Positions 14,530 to 24,146 of a stretch of 33,083 bases of DNA are shown one piece after another. Where the stretch lies: assembly GCA_003447295.1 (NCBI GenBank), contig DLZQ01000087.1:1457-34539 (forward strand). Reading direction: 5' to 3'. Source of the DNA: Lachnospiraceae bacterium (GTDB lineage: Bacteria > Bacillota > Clostridia > Lachnospirales > Lachnospiraceae). The notes below the pieces were generated by a model that worked only from the letters and a program-made list of their open reading frames with translations, was not told where the DNA came from and did no database searches. Each line of letters opens with the position of its first letter. Position 1 is the stretch's first letter. Both the position numbers and the translations under genes were made by a program.

Positions 14530-15573
14530 ATGAAGATTACAAATTATACACAGGAATTTATCACAGATGATAACAAACCCTTTGACAGTGCCCATGCCTC
14601 AACACTGCTGGAATTAAAGGACGGCGGCATTCTGGCGGCATGGTTCGGCGGTGCATGGGAAAAGAACCCGGACGTAGCGATCTGGACAGCGATACGTGAT
14701 ATGGATGGCTGGGGACAACCGGTAAAGGTAGCGGATGTAAGAGGGGTTGCCATGTGGAATCCCGTACTTTTCCGCAAGGAAGATGGAAAAATTATCCTCT
14801 TCTATAAAGTCGGTAAGCTGATCTCGGAATGGATGACCTGGTATATGGAAAGCGAAGATGAAGGACACACCTTCTCAGAGCCGCAGGAACTGGTACCCGG
14901 AGATATCGGAGGAAGAGGCCCTGTCAAGAATAAACCTATTCGGTTAAGCGACGGTACCGTTCTGGCCCCCGGATCCCTGGAAGGGAAACTGTGGGACGGA
15001 TTTGTGGATATCTCCAGAGATGACTGCCGCACTTGGGAGAGAAGCGATCTGGTACCTCTGCACAGACTGGAAATCACAAACGAAGGCGTTCATAACGTGC
15101 AGGTGATCGACAGACCTTATGACAGACATTATATCTATGGAAAAGGTATTATTCAGCCCACCCTCTGGGAGGATCGGGATGGAAAAGTACATATGCTCTG
15201 TCGCAGCAGCAGCTCCCGGATCATCCGCAGCGATTCCGAGGATGGCGGAAGGACATGGTGTCTGGCATATGACACCGGGCTTCCCAACAATAACAGCGGT
15301 ATCGATCTGGTCAAATTAAAGAACGGCGATCTGGTGCTGGCCTATAATCCCAGAGAGAATCTGCCCGGCTATTACAAGGGACCGAGAACACCGCTTAGCG
15401 TTGCGCTGTCCAGAGACAACGGAGAGACCTTTGAGATCATCTGTACGTTAGAGGATCAGAGAGGCGATTATTGCTATCCTTCCGTAATCTGCAACGACGA
15501 CAATAAGATTATGATCACTTATACCTGGAAACGGGAAAAGATTGTGTATGTAAGCTTTACATTAGAGGACTGA
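14530..15573 (+). CDS. Sialidase-fold (BNR/Asp-box) family protein, cytoplasmic
   Basis: The 347-residue protein is a beta-propeller of the BNR_2 type (PF13088). The N-terminal HASTLLELKDGGILAAWFGG is the family signature. Four Asp-boxes are visible: SEDEGHTF, SRDDCRTW (Gly replaced by Cys), SEDGGRTW and SRDNGETF. The RIP motif of true GH33 sialidases is absent and there is no signal peptide, so it probably acts on imported material in the cytosol and need not cleave sialic acid; the propeller family GH145 contains alpha-L-rhamnosidases, an alternative given the neighbours. I use ATG 14530 because AAGGAG lies upstream; the ATG at 14509 would put that site inside the gene. The GH106-type gene follows after two bases. 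Confidence 0.8.
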   Translation: MKITNYTQEFITDDNKPFDSAHASTLLELKDGGILAAWFGGAWEKNPDVAIWTAIRDMDGWGQPVKVADVRGVAMWNPVLFRKEDGKIILFYKVGKLISEWMTWYMESEDEGHTFSEPQELVPGDIGGRGPVKNKPIRLSDGTVLAPGSLEGKLWDGFVDISRDDCRTWERSDLVPLHRLEITNEGVHNVQVIDRPYDRHYIYGKGIIQPTLWEDRDGKVHMLCRSSSSRIIRSDSEDGGRTWCLAYDTGLPNNNSGIDLVKLKNGDLVLAYNPRENLPGYYKGPRTPLSVALSRDNGETFEIICTLEDQRGDYCYPSVICNDDNKIMITYTWKREKIVYVSFTLED

Positions 15574-15575
15574 AT

Positions 15576-18500
15576 ATGAAAGACAGCAACAGGACAAAGG
15601 AAGACATCTACATAAAATTTCAGAATCCGGCAAGAGAATACCGGGGAACTCCTTTTTGGTCTTGGAATGCGGAAATGACCCCGGAAGAAGTCAGACGGCA
15701 GGTAAGAGAACTTTATGAGCAGGGAGTAGGAGGATTCTTTATTCACTCCCGGGATGGTCTGGAGACTCCTTATCTGGGCAGAGAATGGATGGACTGCGTG
15801 GAGGCAGCGGTGGATGAAGCAAAACAGCTGGGCATAGCGGCCTGGCTGTACGATGATGACCGCTGGCCTTCCGGTAATGCCGGAGGAATGGTGGCGGCCG
15901 GAGGAGATGCCTATCGCCTGAAAGGGCTGACCCTGCAGGTATGCGATACCTGTGATCCGGCAGTATGGCAGGAAGAACACCTTATTGCAGTATTTACTGC
16001 ATTGGTACAGGGAGATGCCATTTATTTTCTGGAGCGGCTGGAAAATGTCATGACAGAAGTTCCGAAGCCGGAAGAGAAAAAACAGCATCCCGGATGCAAA
16101 CAGGTATTTCTCATTTTGCGCTTGGAAATATCGGCGAAAAGTGAATGGTTCAACGGGGAAACTCCCGTGGACAACCTGAATCCGGATACGGTACAGAGAT
16201 TCCTGCATCTGACCCATGATAAATATCTGGAACGGTTTGGAGAGGAATTCGGTAAAACGATTCCCGGAATTTTTACAGATGAACCCAGTCTGGCGGACAC
16301 CCATTCTGCTTTTGGGCCAGACCGGAGCTGGATTCCCTGGACTTACGGATTCGCAGAGTATTTCCGGGAGAAGAACGGTTATGATCCTGTTGACAGAATC
16401 CCTCTGTTTTTCTTCGAAGGAGAGGGCAGTGCGAAAATAAGGCATGATTACTGGCATGCCATCGCCCTGCGGTTCAGCGAGAATTATTCCGGACAGATCG
16501 CCGCATGGTGCAGAGAACATCATCTGCTCATGACAGGACATTTTCTTCAGGAGGATAAGCTGGGACTGTCTACCAGAGTCAGCGGAGCAACGATGCCACT
16601 GTATGAATATGAGGATATTCCCGGAGTGGATATCCTCCAGGACAAGACAGACGAATTTCTCACCGTGAAGCAATGCGTCAGCGTGGCACACCAGATGGGG
16701 AAAAAGAATGTCATCTCCGAGACCTATGGCGTGACCGGATGGGATTTTACCTTCGAAGGACAGCGGCATATCGGAGACTGGCAATACGCACTGGGCGTGA
16801 ATAAGCGCTGCCAGCACCTGTCATTGTATTCTCTGACCGGTGGCAGGAAGAGAGACTGTCCTCCGGGTTTCGGCTACAATATCCCCTGGTGGAGTAGGGA
16901 CCATGTGGTGGAGGACTATTTCGGGAGGCTGAGTGCCGTACTGGAAGAAGGCTCTCCCAGCCAGCAGTATCTGTTACTGCATCCGGCGACTACGGCCTGG
17001 AGCATGATGGGGGCCAGCCCCTACGGCAATCCTGTGCGCTGGAAGGAACGGGATCTGCAGAAGGTCAACGAATACGGATGGAAATATAATGCGCTGCTGG
17101 AAAAGCTTTGCAATCATCATCTGGACCCCGATCTGGGGGATGAGATCCTGCTGGCGAAGCACGGATCTGTAGAACAGGGCAGATTGATCCTGGGGAAAAT
17201 GCAGTACCGGACAGTGGTGCTGCCGAAGATTGGCACCATGCTGAGCAGTACATACCGACTTTTGAAAGAATTTGTGAAGCAGGGCGGTCAGTTGATCGTG
17301 ACTAATCCGGGACCGGTTCTACTGGATGCCATGGAAAGCAATCTTCCGGCAGAACTGTTTACCGCAAAAAATTGTGTTGCGGTAAATAGTGATGAGGAAC
17401 TTATAAAAGCACTGGAAGATGTGGGAGCTCGGACGGTAAGTATCCGGAATGGCGACAGGGAAGAAACCCGCTGTATTGCATTGCAGAAATTCCTGGAAAA
17501 AGGACAGCTTTTGTTCGTGACAAACTATCATCGGACGGAAGACTGTGCAGTAGAAATTCGCGTATCCATGGAGGCTTCTGTGGAAGAGTGGGATGCACTC
17601 ACCGGAAATCATAAGACGGTGGAGGCCGTGACCGGACAGGGACAGACTGTTTTTCAGACACGGCTGGAAGCGCAGACTTCACGCCTGTTTTTCCTGGAGA
17701 AAATGGACAAAATGGAGAAAACCGCGGGGAAGGTAGTCGGCACAGGCGTAGTGCCTGCAGAGGCTGATGAAACAGAACTTCAGGGATTGCCGGAACGGAC
17801 AACGATTCGGTTGACAGACCCCAACCTGTATACGTTGGATAGCTGCAGATACCGGATACAGGAGGGACACTGGTCGGAAACGATGCAGGTATGGGAGGCA
17901 CAGGAACAGATCCGCACCGGACTGGGAATGCGCTCCATAGCAGCCCTTGGAAAAGAACAGCGTTACCGTTGGGTAAGAGATCCTCATCCCGCAGACGGAA
18001 CGGAAGTCTCACTGGAATTTACATTTGAGACGGTGAAAAAAAATACAGGTTACATGGAACTTGCAATCGAACATCCGGAAAATTTTCAGATCTATATGAA
18101 CGGACAGCCGGTGGAGCAACGGATCACGGGATGCCTGTATGACAGAGGAATCAAGAGAATTCCGCTTCCGGGCTGGGCAGAAGGAGAGAACAGACTGCGG
18201 CTGATCTGTCGTTACCGTAATTCCATGGAACTGGAAAACTGTTATCTCTGCGGAGAATTCGGCGTAAACACAGGCCGGAAGATCACAGAACAGCCGACCA
18301 CGCTGATGGTAGGAGACTGGACGGCCCAGGGATTGTACCATTATGCGGGCAGCGTGAAATATCTGTATGATTTTCGATGGAATCCACGCTGTAAAAGGAG
18401 ACCGGACAGCCGGATCTATTTGAAATTGAAAGATTTCAAGGGTACCTGCGCTACGGTCAGACTGGGAATGGCTTCCTATGAAGTTCCCTGGAGAGCAGCG

Positions 18501-18722
18501 GGAATGATCGACATTACAGAGACATTAGAAGAAGGTGACAATCACCTTGAGATAGAAATTTACAGTTCTTTGCGGAATTTATTTGGTCCTTTTCACCTCG
18601 CAGGAGGTAGACCGGAAGTGACGGATGATTCTGTATTTCGTACCAGCGGTGAAAAATATACACCGGAATATAAGGTGGAACCCTACGGAATCCTTAAGGC
18701 ACCGGTACTGATGGAAAGGTAA
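15576..18722 (+). CDS. GH106-type alpha-L-rhamnosidase
   Basis: The 1048-residue protein has the hallmarks of the GH106 / 'glycosyl hydrolase' family (PF17132): TPFWSWNAEMTPEEVRRQV (26-44), GVGGFFIHSRDGLETPYLG (50-68), WLYDDDRWPSGNAGG (90-104) and GIFTDEPS (231-238), an acidic motif at a probable catalytic position of the TIM barrel. The C-terminal third (from about 750) is beta-rich with sugar-binding-like pieces. Family members remove terminal alpha-L-rhamnose. No signal peptide is present, so it should act on oligosaccharides brought in by the transporter. It starts two bases after the sialidase-fold gene, with AGAGGACTGA before the ATG. The substrate is inferred from the family and from the rhamnose genes further right. 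Confidence 0.85.
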   Translation: MKDSNRTKEDIYIKFQNPAREYRGTPFWSWNAEMTPEEVRRQVRELYEQGVGGFFIHSRDGLETPYLGREWMDCVEAAVDEAKQLGIAAWLYDDDRWPSGNAGGMVAAGGDAYRLKGLTLQVCDTCDPAVWQEEHLIAVFTALVQGDAIYFLERLENVMTEVPKPEEKKQHPGCKQVFLILRLEISAKSEWFNGETPVDNLNPDTVQRFLHLTHDKYLERFGEEFGKTIPGIFTDEPSLADTHSAFGPDRSWIPWTYGFAEYFREKNGYDPVDRIPLFFFEGEGSAKIRHDYWHAIALRFSENYSGQIAAWCREHHLLMTGHFLQEDKLGLSTRVSGATMPLYEYEDIPGVDILQDKTDEFLTVKQCVSVAHQMGKKNVISETYGVTGWDFTFEGQRHIGDWQYALGVNKRCQHLSLYSLTGGRKRDCPPGFGYNIPWWSRDHVVEDYFGRLSAVLEEGSPSQQYLLLHPATTAWSMMGASPYGNPVRWKERDLQKVNEYGWKYNALLEKLCNHHLDPDLGDEILLAKHGSVEQGRLILGKMQYRTVVLPKIGTMLSSTYRLLKEFVKQGGQLIVTNPGPVLLDAMESNLPAELFTAKNCVAVNSDEELIKALEDVGARTVSIRNGDREETRCIALQKFLEKGQLLFVTNYHRTEDCAVEIRVSMEASVEEWDALTGNHKTVEAVTGQGQTVFQTRLEAQTSRLFFLEKMDKMEKTAGKVVGTGVVPAEADETELQGLPERTTIRLTDPNLYTLDSCRYRIQEGHWSETMQVWEAQEQIRTGLGMRSIAALGKEQRYRWVRDPHPADGTEVSLEFTFETVKKNTGYMELAIEHPENFQIYMNGQPVEQRITGCLYDRGIKRIPLPGWAEGENRLRLICRYRNSMELENCYLCGEFGVNTGRKITEQPTTLMVGDWTAQGLYHYAGSVKYLYDFRWNPRCKRRPDSRIYLKLKDFKGTCATVRLGMASYEVPWRAAGMIDITETLEEGDNHLEIEIYSSLRNLFGPFHLAGGRPEVTDDSVFRTSGEKYTPEYKVEPYGILKAPVLMER

Positions 18723-18766
18723 GATACAAATAAATAAGTCCGCAGGGCAGGCAGATGGGAGAAACA

Positions 18767-19693
18767 ATGAAAAACGAATTTCCTAATGGAGTATGGCCGG
18801 TGATGCTGACTCCTTATACGGAGGATAATAAAATTGACTATCCGGCGCTGGAGAAACTGACAGAATGGTATTTTGAAAATGGCTGTGACGGACTGTTTGC
18901 GGTATGTCAGTCCAGCGAAATGTTCCAGCAGACACTGGAAGAACGCTGTAAAATTGCAGCGGCTGTGAAAAAATATGCGAACGGAAAACCGGTGATCGCA
19001 TCCGGACATATCTCTGATTCCATGGAGGATCAGGTGGAAGAACTGAAGCACATGGCAGACACAGGGATCGACGCGCTGATCCTGATCTCCAACAGGCCTG
19101 CCGCACAGCAGGAGTCCGATCAGGTAATGATCGAAAGGCTGCAGACACTGATGGAACAGCTTCCGAAGGATCTGTCTCTTGGATTTTATGAATGTCCTTA
19201 TCCCTACAAGAGAGTGCTGAGCAAAGAAGTGGTGAAGTTCCTGGTAGACAGTGAGAGATTCTACTTCCTGAAAGATACCAGCTGCGATATGGCGAGCATG
19301 AGCGAAAAATTGCAGCTGATCCAGGGAAGCAATCTGAAGCTTTACAATGCCAATACTGCGACATTACTGGAATCATTGCAGGAGGGAGCCGCAGGATACA
19401 GCGGAGTCATGGCGAATTTCCATCCCAGACTGTACAGCTGGTTGTGCAAAAACTACGCCGCACAACCTGAAAAAGCCAGGAAAGTGACAGATCTGCTGAC
19501 CATGTGTTCCCTGATCGAGAATAGCAACTATCCTGTGAATGCTAAATATGCATTACAGAAAATGGGAGTACCTATGACGTTGCATAGCAGAAAAACAGAC
19601 TGGAAGAAACTGACAGTCGCACAACGGATGGAAGCAGAGCAACTCATTCGTCTGTCCACAGAGGTAGAGGCTGAACTGGGAATTGCCCGCTAG
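18767..19693 (+). CDS. DapA/NanA-superfamily class I aldolase
   Basis: The 308-residue protein is a (beta/alpha)8 member of the dihydrodipicolinate synthase / N-acetylneuraminate lyase superfamily. The Schiff-base Lys is Lys169 in YFLKDTS and the catalytic Tyr is Tyr141 in FYECPYPYKR. The loop GCDGLFAVCQSSE (39-51) replaces the usual GTTGE/GSTGE, so it is neither a standard DapA nor a standard NanA. Superfamily members cleave or form 2-keto-3-deoxy sugar acids using pyruvate. Beside a rhamnosidase and fucI a deoxysugar-acid aldolase is plausible, but this is inference. I use ATG 18767, with GGGAG six bases before it, over ATG 18755. Confidence 0.82.
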   Translation: MKNEFPNGVWPVMLTPYTEDNKIDYPALEKLTEWYFENGCDGLFAVCQSSEMFQQTLEERCKIAAAVKKYANGKPVIASGHISDSMEDQVEELKHMADTGIDALILISNRPAAQQESDQVMIERLQTLMEQLPKDLSLGFYECPYPYKRVLSKEVVKFLVDSERFYFLKDTSCDMASMSEKLQLIQGSNLKLYNANTATLLESLQEGAAGYSGVMANFHPRLYSWLCKNYAAQPEKARKVTDLLTMCSLIENSNYPVNAKYALQKMGVPMTLHSRKTDWKKLTVAQRMEAEQLIRLSTEVEAELGIAR

Positions 19694-19786
19694 GAGACCT
19701 TAGGACTGTACCGCGCTGATACCGCAGTCCCATGGCAGAAACAGAAATGATATGGAATGAAGAGGCAGCGCAGAAAAGAGGACAAT

Positions 19787-21583
19787 ATGGCTGAAAACAG
19801 ATACATAGGAAAATATCCGGTGATCGGAATCCGTCCCGTGATCGATGCGAGACGGGGTTATCTGAATGTAAGAGGCTCTCTGGAAGAACAGACCATGAAT
19901 ATGGCTTCTTCTGCCAAAAAGCTGTTCGAAGAAAAGCTTCGTTACAGCAATGGAGAGCCGGTAAAAGTAGTGATCTCACCTACCACCATCGGACGCGTGG
20001 CAGAAGCGGCAAGGTGTGCAGACTATTTTGAATCGGAAGGCGTTGCTATTACTCTGACGGTGACTCCCTGCTGGTGCTATGGTGCGGAGACCATGGATAT
20101 GTCTCCGAATACGATTAAGGGTGTCTGGGGATTTAACGGAACGGAGAGACCCGGTGCCGTATACCTTGCATCCGTATTGGCAACTCATGCCCAGAAGGGG
20201 CTGCCTGCATTCGGTATCTATGGACATGATGTGCAGGAAGCGGATGATGTCGAGATCCCGGAAGATGTGCAGGAGAAGCTGTTGCGCTTCGGCCGAGCAG
20301 CCGTGGCCGTGGCTACCATGAGAGGAAAATCCTATCTGCAGATCGGTTCTATCTGTATGGGTATCGGTGGATCCATTATTGATCCTGCATTCATTGAGGA
20401 ATATCTGGGAATGCGTGTGGAATCCGTGGATGAAGTGGAGATTCTGCGCCGTATCCAGCAGGATATTTATGACAAGGATGAATTTGAGAAAGCTTATAAG
20501 TGGACGAGGGAGCATTGTCCGGACGGGCTGGACAAGAATCCTGCGGAGATCCGGAAGACTCCCGAAGAGAAGGAAGAGGACTGGAAATTCGTTGTAAAGA
20601 CCATGTGCATCATCAAGGATCTGATGAACGGTAATGACAGATTACCTGCCGGAAGAGAGGAAGAGATGGTGGGACACAATGCTATTGCCGCAGGCTTCCA
20701 GGGACAGAGACAGTGGACGGATTATTATCCTAATACGGACTTTGCTGAGGCAATGCTGAATACCACATTCGACTGGAACGGCGCAAGAGAGCCTTATATT
20801 CTGGCAACGGAGAACGATGTATTAAACGGATTGGGAATGTTGTTTTTGAAGCTTCTGACAAACCGTGCTCAGATTTTTGCGGATGTACGTACTTATTGGA
20901 GTCCGCAGGCAGTGAAGAAAGCAACCGGCTATGAAGTTGAAGGAGTGGCGAAGGAAGCAGGCGGATTTATCCATCTGATCAATTCCGGTGCGGCATGTCT
21001 GGATGCCAGTGGAAAGGCAAAGGATGCAGAGGGAAATTCTGTCATGAAGCCATGGTACGAAGTAACAAAAGAGGACCAGAAGGCAATGCTGGAAGCCACG
21101 ACCTGGAGCGAGGCAGACTTCGGTTATTTCCGCGGAGGCGGTTATTCCTCTCGTTTCGTGACAGAGGCACAGATGCCTGTGACCATGATCCGCCTGAATC
21201 TGGTCAAAGGAGTTGGTCCCACCTTACAGATCGCAGAAGGCTGGACGGTGAAGCTGCCGGAAGAAGTGACAGATGTCTTATGGAAACGCACTGATTATAC
21301 CTGGCCCTGCACCTGGTTCGCCCCCAGATGCAATGGAAAAGAGGGACCCTTCAAGAGTGCCTATGATGTTATGAATAACTGGGGAGCCAACCACGGTGCC
21401 ATCAGCTACGGGCATGTAGGTGCGGATCTGATCACCTTGTGTTCCATGCTGCGTATTCCGGTAAGCATGCACAATGTACCGGAGGAGAAGATATTCCGTC
21501 CGGCATCCTGGAATGCATTTGGAATGGATAAAGAAGGACAGGATTATCGCGCCTGTGCCGCATACGGTCCCATGTATAAATAA
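19787..21583 (+). CDS. fucI: L-fucose isomerase
   Basis: The 598-residue protein has the length and sequence of L-fucose isomerase, which converts L-fucose to L-fuculose and also accepts D-arabinose and related sugars. The metal-site regions are recognisable: [11 protein letters not shown] (Glu, E. coli 337), FADVRTYW (Asp, E. coli 361) and [12 protein letters not shown] (His, E. coli 528). The N-terminal [20 protein letters not shown] is the family start. AAGAGG precedes ATG 19787. No fucK or fucA lies in the window, so the ketose must go to the rha kinase and aldolase or to enzymes elsewhere. It is part of the operon from the permeases to the yhcH gene. Confidence 0.93.
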   Translation: MAENRYIGKYPVIGIRPVIDARRGYLNVRGSLEEQTMNMASSAKKLFEEKLRYSNGEPVKVVISPTTIGRVAEAARCADYFESEGVAITLTVTPCWCYGAETMDMSPNTIKGVWGFNGTERPGAVYLASVLATHAQKGLPAFGIYGHDVQEADDVEIPEDVQEKLLRFGRAAVAVATMRGKSYLQIGSICMGIGGSIIDPAFIEEYLGMRVESVDEVEILRRIQQDIYDKDEFEKAYKWTREHCPDGLDKNPAEIRKTPEEKEEDWKFVVKTMCIIKDLMNGNDRLPAGREEEMVGHNAIAAGFQGQRQWTDYYPNTDFAEAMLNTTFDWNGAREPYILATENDVLNGLGMLFLKLLTNRAQIFADVRTYWSPQAVKKATGYEVEGVAKEAGGFIHLINSGAACLDASGKAKDAEGNSVMKPWYEVTKEDQKAMLEATTWSEADFGYFRGGGYSSRFVTEAQMPVTMIRLNLVKGVGPTLQIAEGWTVKLPEEVTDVLWKRTDYTWPCTWFAPRCNGKEGPFKSAYDVMNNWGANHGAISYGHVGADLITLCSMLRIPVSMHNVPEEKIFRPASWNAFGMDKEGQDYRACAAYGPMYK

Positions 21584-21603
21584 TACCGCCGGAAGGATAA
21601 GCA

Positions 21604-22065
21604 ATGGTCAAAGGATATATGGATGCTCTGCCGCAATATTCTCAAGTCGGTATACCGGCAGAGTGCATGGAGAAAATAAGCGAATATGTAAACTCCCAGG
21701 AATTGGCGGCACTGCCCTGCGGAAAATATGAGATCGACGGGGAACGGATCTACGTCAGCATCCAGGAGTACGAGACAAAGCCCTATGGGGACTGTCGTTT
21801 TGAGACACATAAAAGATATGCGGATATCCAGTGTATTTTACAGGGAAGTGAGCAGATCTGGGTAACAGAGCAGCCACTTCCCATGTCGGACACTGAGTAC
21901 GATCCGAAGGCAGATATCAGGTTCTGGAAGGATGGCAAAGCATCCCTGCTGGATCTGCGAGCAGGGGAACTGGCGATACTTCTTCCCGGAGAGGCACATA
22001 AGCCCTGCGTCCGGGCGGGCGAAGCAGGGAAAGTGAAAAAAGCGGTATTCAAGATCGCATTATAA
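21604..22065 (+). CDS. YhcH/YjgK/YiaL family protein
   Basis: The 153-residue cupin-like protein belongs to the YhcH/YjgK/YiaL family (DUF386). Motifs are YETKPYGDCRFETHKRYADI (about 59-78), CILQGSEQIWV, and the metal-site-like LPGEAHKPCV (about 129-138). Family members sit in sialic acid and other sugar operons; E. coli YhcH has been reported to be an N-acetylneuraminate anomerase (NanQ), so a sugar anomerase or mutarotase role is plausible here. GGAAGGAT lies six bases before ATG 21604 and 20 bases separate it from fucI. It is the last gene of the operon. Confidence 0.85.
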   Translation: MVKGYMDALPQYSQVGIPAECMEKISEYVNSQELAALPCGKYEIDGERIYVSIQEYETKPYGDCRFETHKRYADIQCILQGSEQIWVTEQPLPMSDTEYDPKADIRFWKDGKASLLDLRAGELAILLPGEAHKPCVRAGEAGKVKKAVFKIAL

Positions 22066-22079
22066 CAAGACAAAAACAG

Positions 22080-22110
22080 AAACAGGACGGGCACTTGCCG
22101 GTCCTGTTTT
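22080..22110 (+). terminator. Terminator of the glycan-use operon
   Basis: AAACAGGAC-GGC (22080-22092, one mismatched base) pairs with GCC-GTCCTGTTT (22097-22109) around an ACTT loop, ending in TTTT. It lies 15 bases after the yhcH stop. Confidence 0.88.
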
Positions 22111-22121
22111 AAAATTCCATA

Positions 22122-22187
22122 GAAAAGTGTACAGAATAGACACAAAAACTGTTGGAAAAGTGTACAAAATCGATTCAAAGCATTGTG
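22122..22187 (+). repeat. Imperfect 33-bp tandem repeat, two copies
   Basis: 22122-22154 and 22155-22187 both begin GAAAAGTGTACA and match at about 24 of 33 positions; a third partial copy begins GAAAAG at 22188. In the frame of the following fragment it reads as two 11-residue units, VYRIDTKTVGK and VYKIDSKHCGK. Confidence 0.6.
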
Positions 22188-22429
22188 GAAAAGCGGGAAA
22201 TGTGCTTCCACTGGAGATAAAGTCCGGAAAAGCGTATACAAGGCATAATGCATTAGACAATGTATTGAAAGATGAAAGATATGCAATTCCGCAGGCGTTT
22301 GTATTCTGCAATGAGAATATCAGTACTCAAGAGAAAGTCGCATATCTTCCGATTTACATGATTGGATTTCTGGAAAAAGAGAAAATAGAAGAATATATTT
22401 ATTCGATCGATCTGAGTACACTTCAATAG
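22127..22429 (+). pseudogene. C-terminal remnant of a DUF4143-type AAA ATPase
   Basis: From about 22199 the frame encodes GNVLPLEIKSGKAY, RHNALDNVL, then AFVFCNEN and KVAYLPIYMIGFL. This is the C-terminal PD-(D/E)xK-like end of the common DUF4143 ATPases, which are normally about 400 residues. Nothing of the ATPase domain remains. The frame has no ATG start (the only opening is a GTG inside the tandem repeat) and is open back through the upstream terminator. The 11-residue repeat at its 5' end is probably not part of the original protein. It is most likely a decayed or truncated gene. Confidence 0.65.
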
Positions 22430-22518
22430 AAGTGTAACACGACAAACTTTATAATTCGCACAGTGGAAATCACAACATTTTTATGCTATCATACATATAA
22501 CAGTAAGAGGTGATAGCT

Positions 22519-23229
22519 ATGAAAATAGAAAGAATTGATGACAAGACCGTAAAGTGCTTCCTGTCCAACGAAGAGCTGGAAGAGTACGATATTGATTATA
22601 AAGATTTTGTGACCCGCAGTGACAAAGCCAAAGAAGTGGTACAGGAGATCATCGAGCAGGCAGAGGAAGAGGTAGGCTACAAGCCGCCGAAGTATGCATT
22701 TGACTTGCAGATCATGATGCTGCCGGAAGAGGGACTGGTGCTGGTACTCTCAGATAAGGATCCGGCGGAGAGCAAGCCCAATACGCCGATGCAGGCTTTG
22801 CGGGAATTGATGCGTATCTGCAAAGAAGTAGAGAAGAAAGTACAGCAGGAGGAAGCTACGGAGAGATCCGGTGCTCCCGCACAGTCTGAGAGCTCTGAGA
22901 AAAATAAGAAAAAGCAGAAAAAAACAGAGGAAGCCCCAAAGCCCCAGGTGGCAATCTTCGCTTTCCGAAATATCGGCAGAGTGATCGAATATGCTGCGGT
23001 ACTGCCGGCTAACTTACGGATCAACAGTACGTTGTATCGTATGGAGGACGGCACCTGCTACGTCTATGTGGAGAAGGGCGGTGCTTCCTACGAGCGTTAC
23101 AGCAGAGCATGCATTCAGGCAATGGAGTTCGCAGGTTTATACGCTGCGGATGAGCAGAAGCTGCGGTATTTAGAAGAGCACGGCGAATGCCTGATCCGGG
23201 AAAAAGCACTGAAAAAGGTACGTGTATAG
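22519..23229 (+). CDS. mecA: Adaptor protein MecA
   Basis: The 236-residue protein is MecA (PF05389), the adaptor that delivers substrates to the ClpC-ClpP protease in Firmicutes. The N-terminal domain MKIERIDDKTVKCFLSNEEL recognises targets; an acidic and Lys-rich linker (about 95-145, with KNKKKQKK) joins it to the C-terminal ClpC-binding domain, which starts near VAIFAFRNIGRVIEYAAVLP. AGAGGTGAT lies before ATG 22519; a GTG three codons earlier overlaps that site and is rejected. It ends two bases from the convergent rluA-type gene. Confidence 0.92.
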   Translation: MKIERIDDKTVKCFLSNEELEEYDIDYKDFVTRSDKAKEVVQEIIEQAEEEVGYKPPKYAFDLQIMMLPEEGLVLVLSDKDPAESKPNTPMQALRELMRICKEVEKKVQQEEATERSGAPAQSESSEKNKKKQKKTEEAPKPQVAIFAFRNIGRVIEYAAVLPANLRINSTLYRMEDGTCYVYVEKGGASYERYSRACIQAMEFAGLYAADEQKLRYLEEHGECLIREKALKKVRV

Positions 23230-23231
23230 TG

Positions 23232-24146
23232 CTATAAGTTCCACGGGGTATCTCCGGCAACGTTCGCCATATCCTCCGGTAACGGCGCAGTGAACTGCAT
23301 TTTCTCCCCGGTGATGGGATGATAAAATGACAGCTTCCAGGCATGCAGCGCCTGTCGCTGTATCTGCTCCATATCCGGGTTGTACAGATAATCTCCGATC
23401 AGGGGATAGCCCAGGTATTTCATATGAATCCGTATCTGATGGGTACGGCCGGTCTCTAAGATGAGAGAGACCAGGCTGTGCCCGTTTTTTTCGTCCAGTA
23501 CTCTGTAATGCGTAACCGCAGATTCCCCGTTTTCAAAATCCACCGTCCGTTCGATGATCGAGCCTTCCTTGCGCCCTAAAGGTGCAGTGATGGTTCCTTC
23601 TAAGGGACGCACCGAGCCTTTTACAATGGCAAGATATTCCCTCGTGATGCCGGAAGTCGCTTTATTGGCAATCATGGCAGACAGCATACCGGCGCTGACA
23701 TAATGCTTCGCCACGATGGTCAGTCCGGAAGTATCCCGGTCCAGGCGGTTAATACAGCGGAAGACGAAAGGACAGTTCTGCTGTTCAAAATAGTACGCGA
23801 GGGCATTCGCCAGGGAATTGTAATAATTGTTCATGGAAGGGTGGATCGGCATTCCCGCAGGCTTGTCGATCACCATAAGGTCCGCATCCTCGTAGACAAT
23901 ATTTAACGGCAGATTTACCGGGGGAATCTTTTCCGAAGAATGATCTTCCCGGATATGCAGTGTCAGGGTATCGCCGGGCTGCAGCACATGATTCATAAAG
24001 CAGGGGATCCCGTTTGCCAGTACAGCAGAGGGGTCTTTTTTTAACTGCACCAGATTCTGTGAGGAGAAGCCCTTCTGCTTCAGAAAATAGCTGACCGGCA
24101 TGGAAACTATGGAATTATCAGCAGTATAAATCAGTGTCCGTTCCAT
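23232..24146 (-). CDS. RluA-family RNA pseudouridine synthase
   Basis: The 304-residue protein belongs to the RluA/RluC/RluD family, which isomerises uridine to pseudouridine in rRNA or tRNA. The catalytic Asp lies in RLDRDTSG, with the partner motifs DLMVIDKPAGMPIHP, REYLAIVKG and ETGRTHQIRIH all present. The N-terminal part has an S4-like arrangement (VSYFLKQKGFSSQNLVQLKK). I start at the ATG complementing 24144-24146, with AAAGAGAG upstream; the frame extends 38 codons further but those are not family-like. The exact RNA target cannot be told from sequence. Confidence 0.92.
   Translation of the reverse strand: MERTLIYTADNSIVSMPVSYFLKQKGFSSQNLVQLKKDPSAVLANGIPCFMNHVLQPGDTLTLHIREDHSSEKIPPVNLPLNIVYEDADLMVIDKPAGMPIHPSMNNYYNSLANALAYYFEQQNCPFVFRCINRLDRDTSGLTIVAKHYVSAGMLSAMIANKATSGITREYLAIVKGSVRPLEGTITAPLGRKEGSIIERTVDFENGESAVTHYRVLDEKNGHSLVSLILETGRTHQIRIHMKYLGYPLIGDYLYNPDMEQIQRQALHAWKLSFYHPITGEKMQFTAPLPEDMANVAGDTPWNL

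Noticed and set aside
14530..15573. Calling the Asp-box protein a true GH33 sialidase
   Set aside because: The RIP motif and a secretion signal are missing; only the propeller fold and Asp-boxes are supported.
15519..16817. 432-codon minus-strand ORF
   Set aside because: Shadow of the GH106-type gene; composition rich in His, Cys and Phe and no start signal.
18767..19693. Naming the aldolase dapA or nanA
   Set aside because: The superfamily is clear, but the CQSSE loop matches neither standard motif and the neighbours indicate sugar breakdown rather than lysine synthesis.
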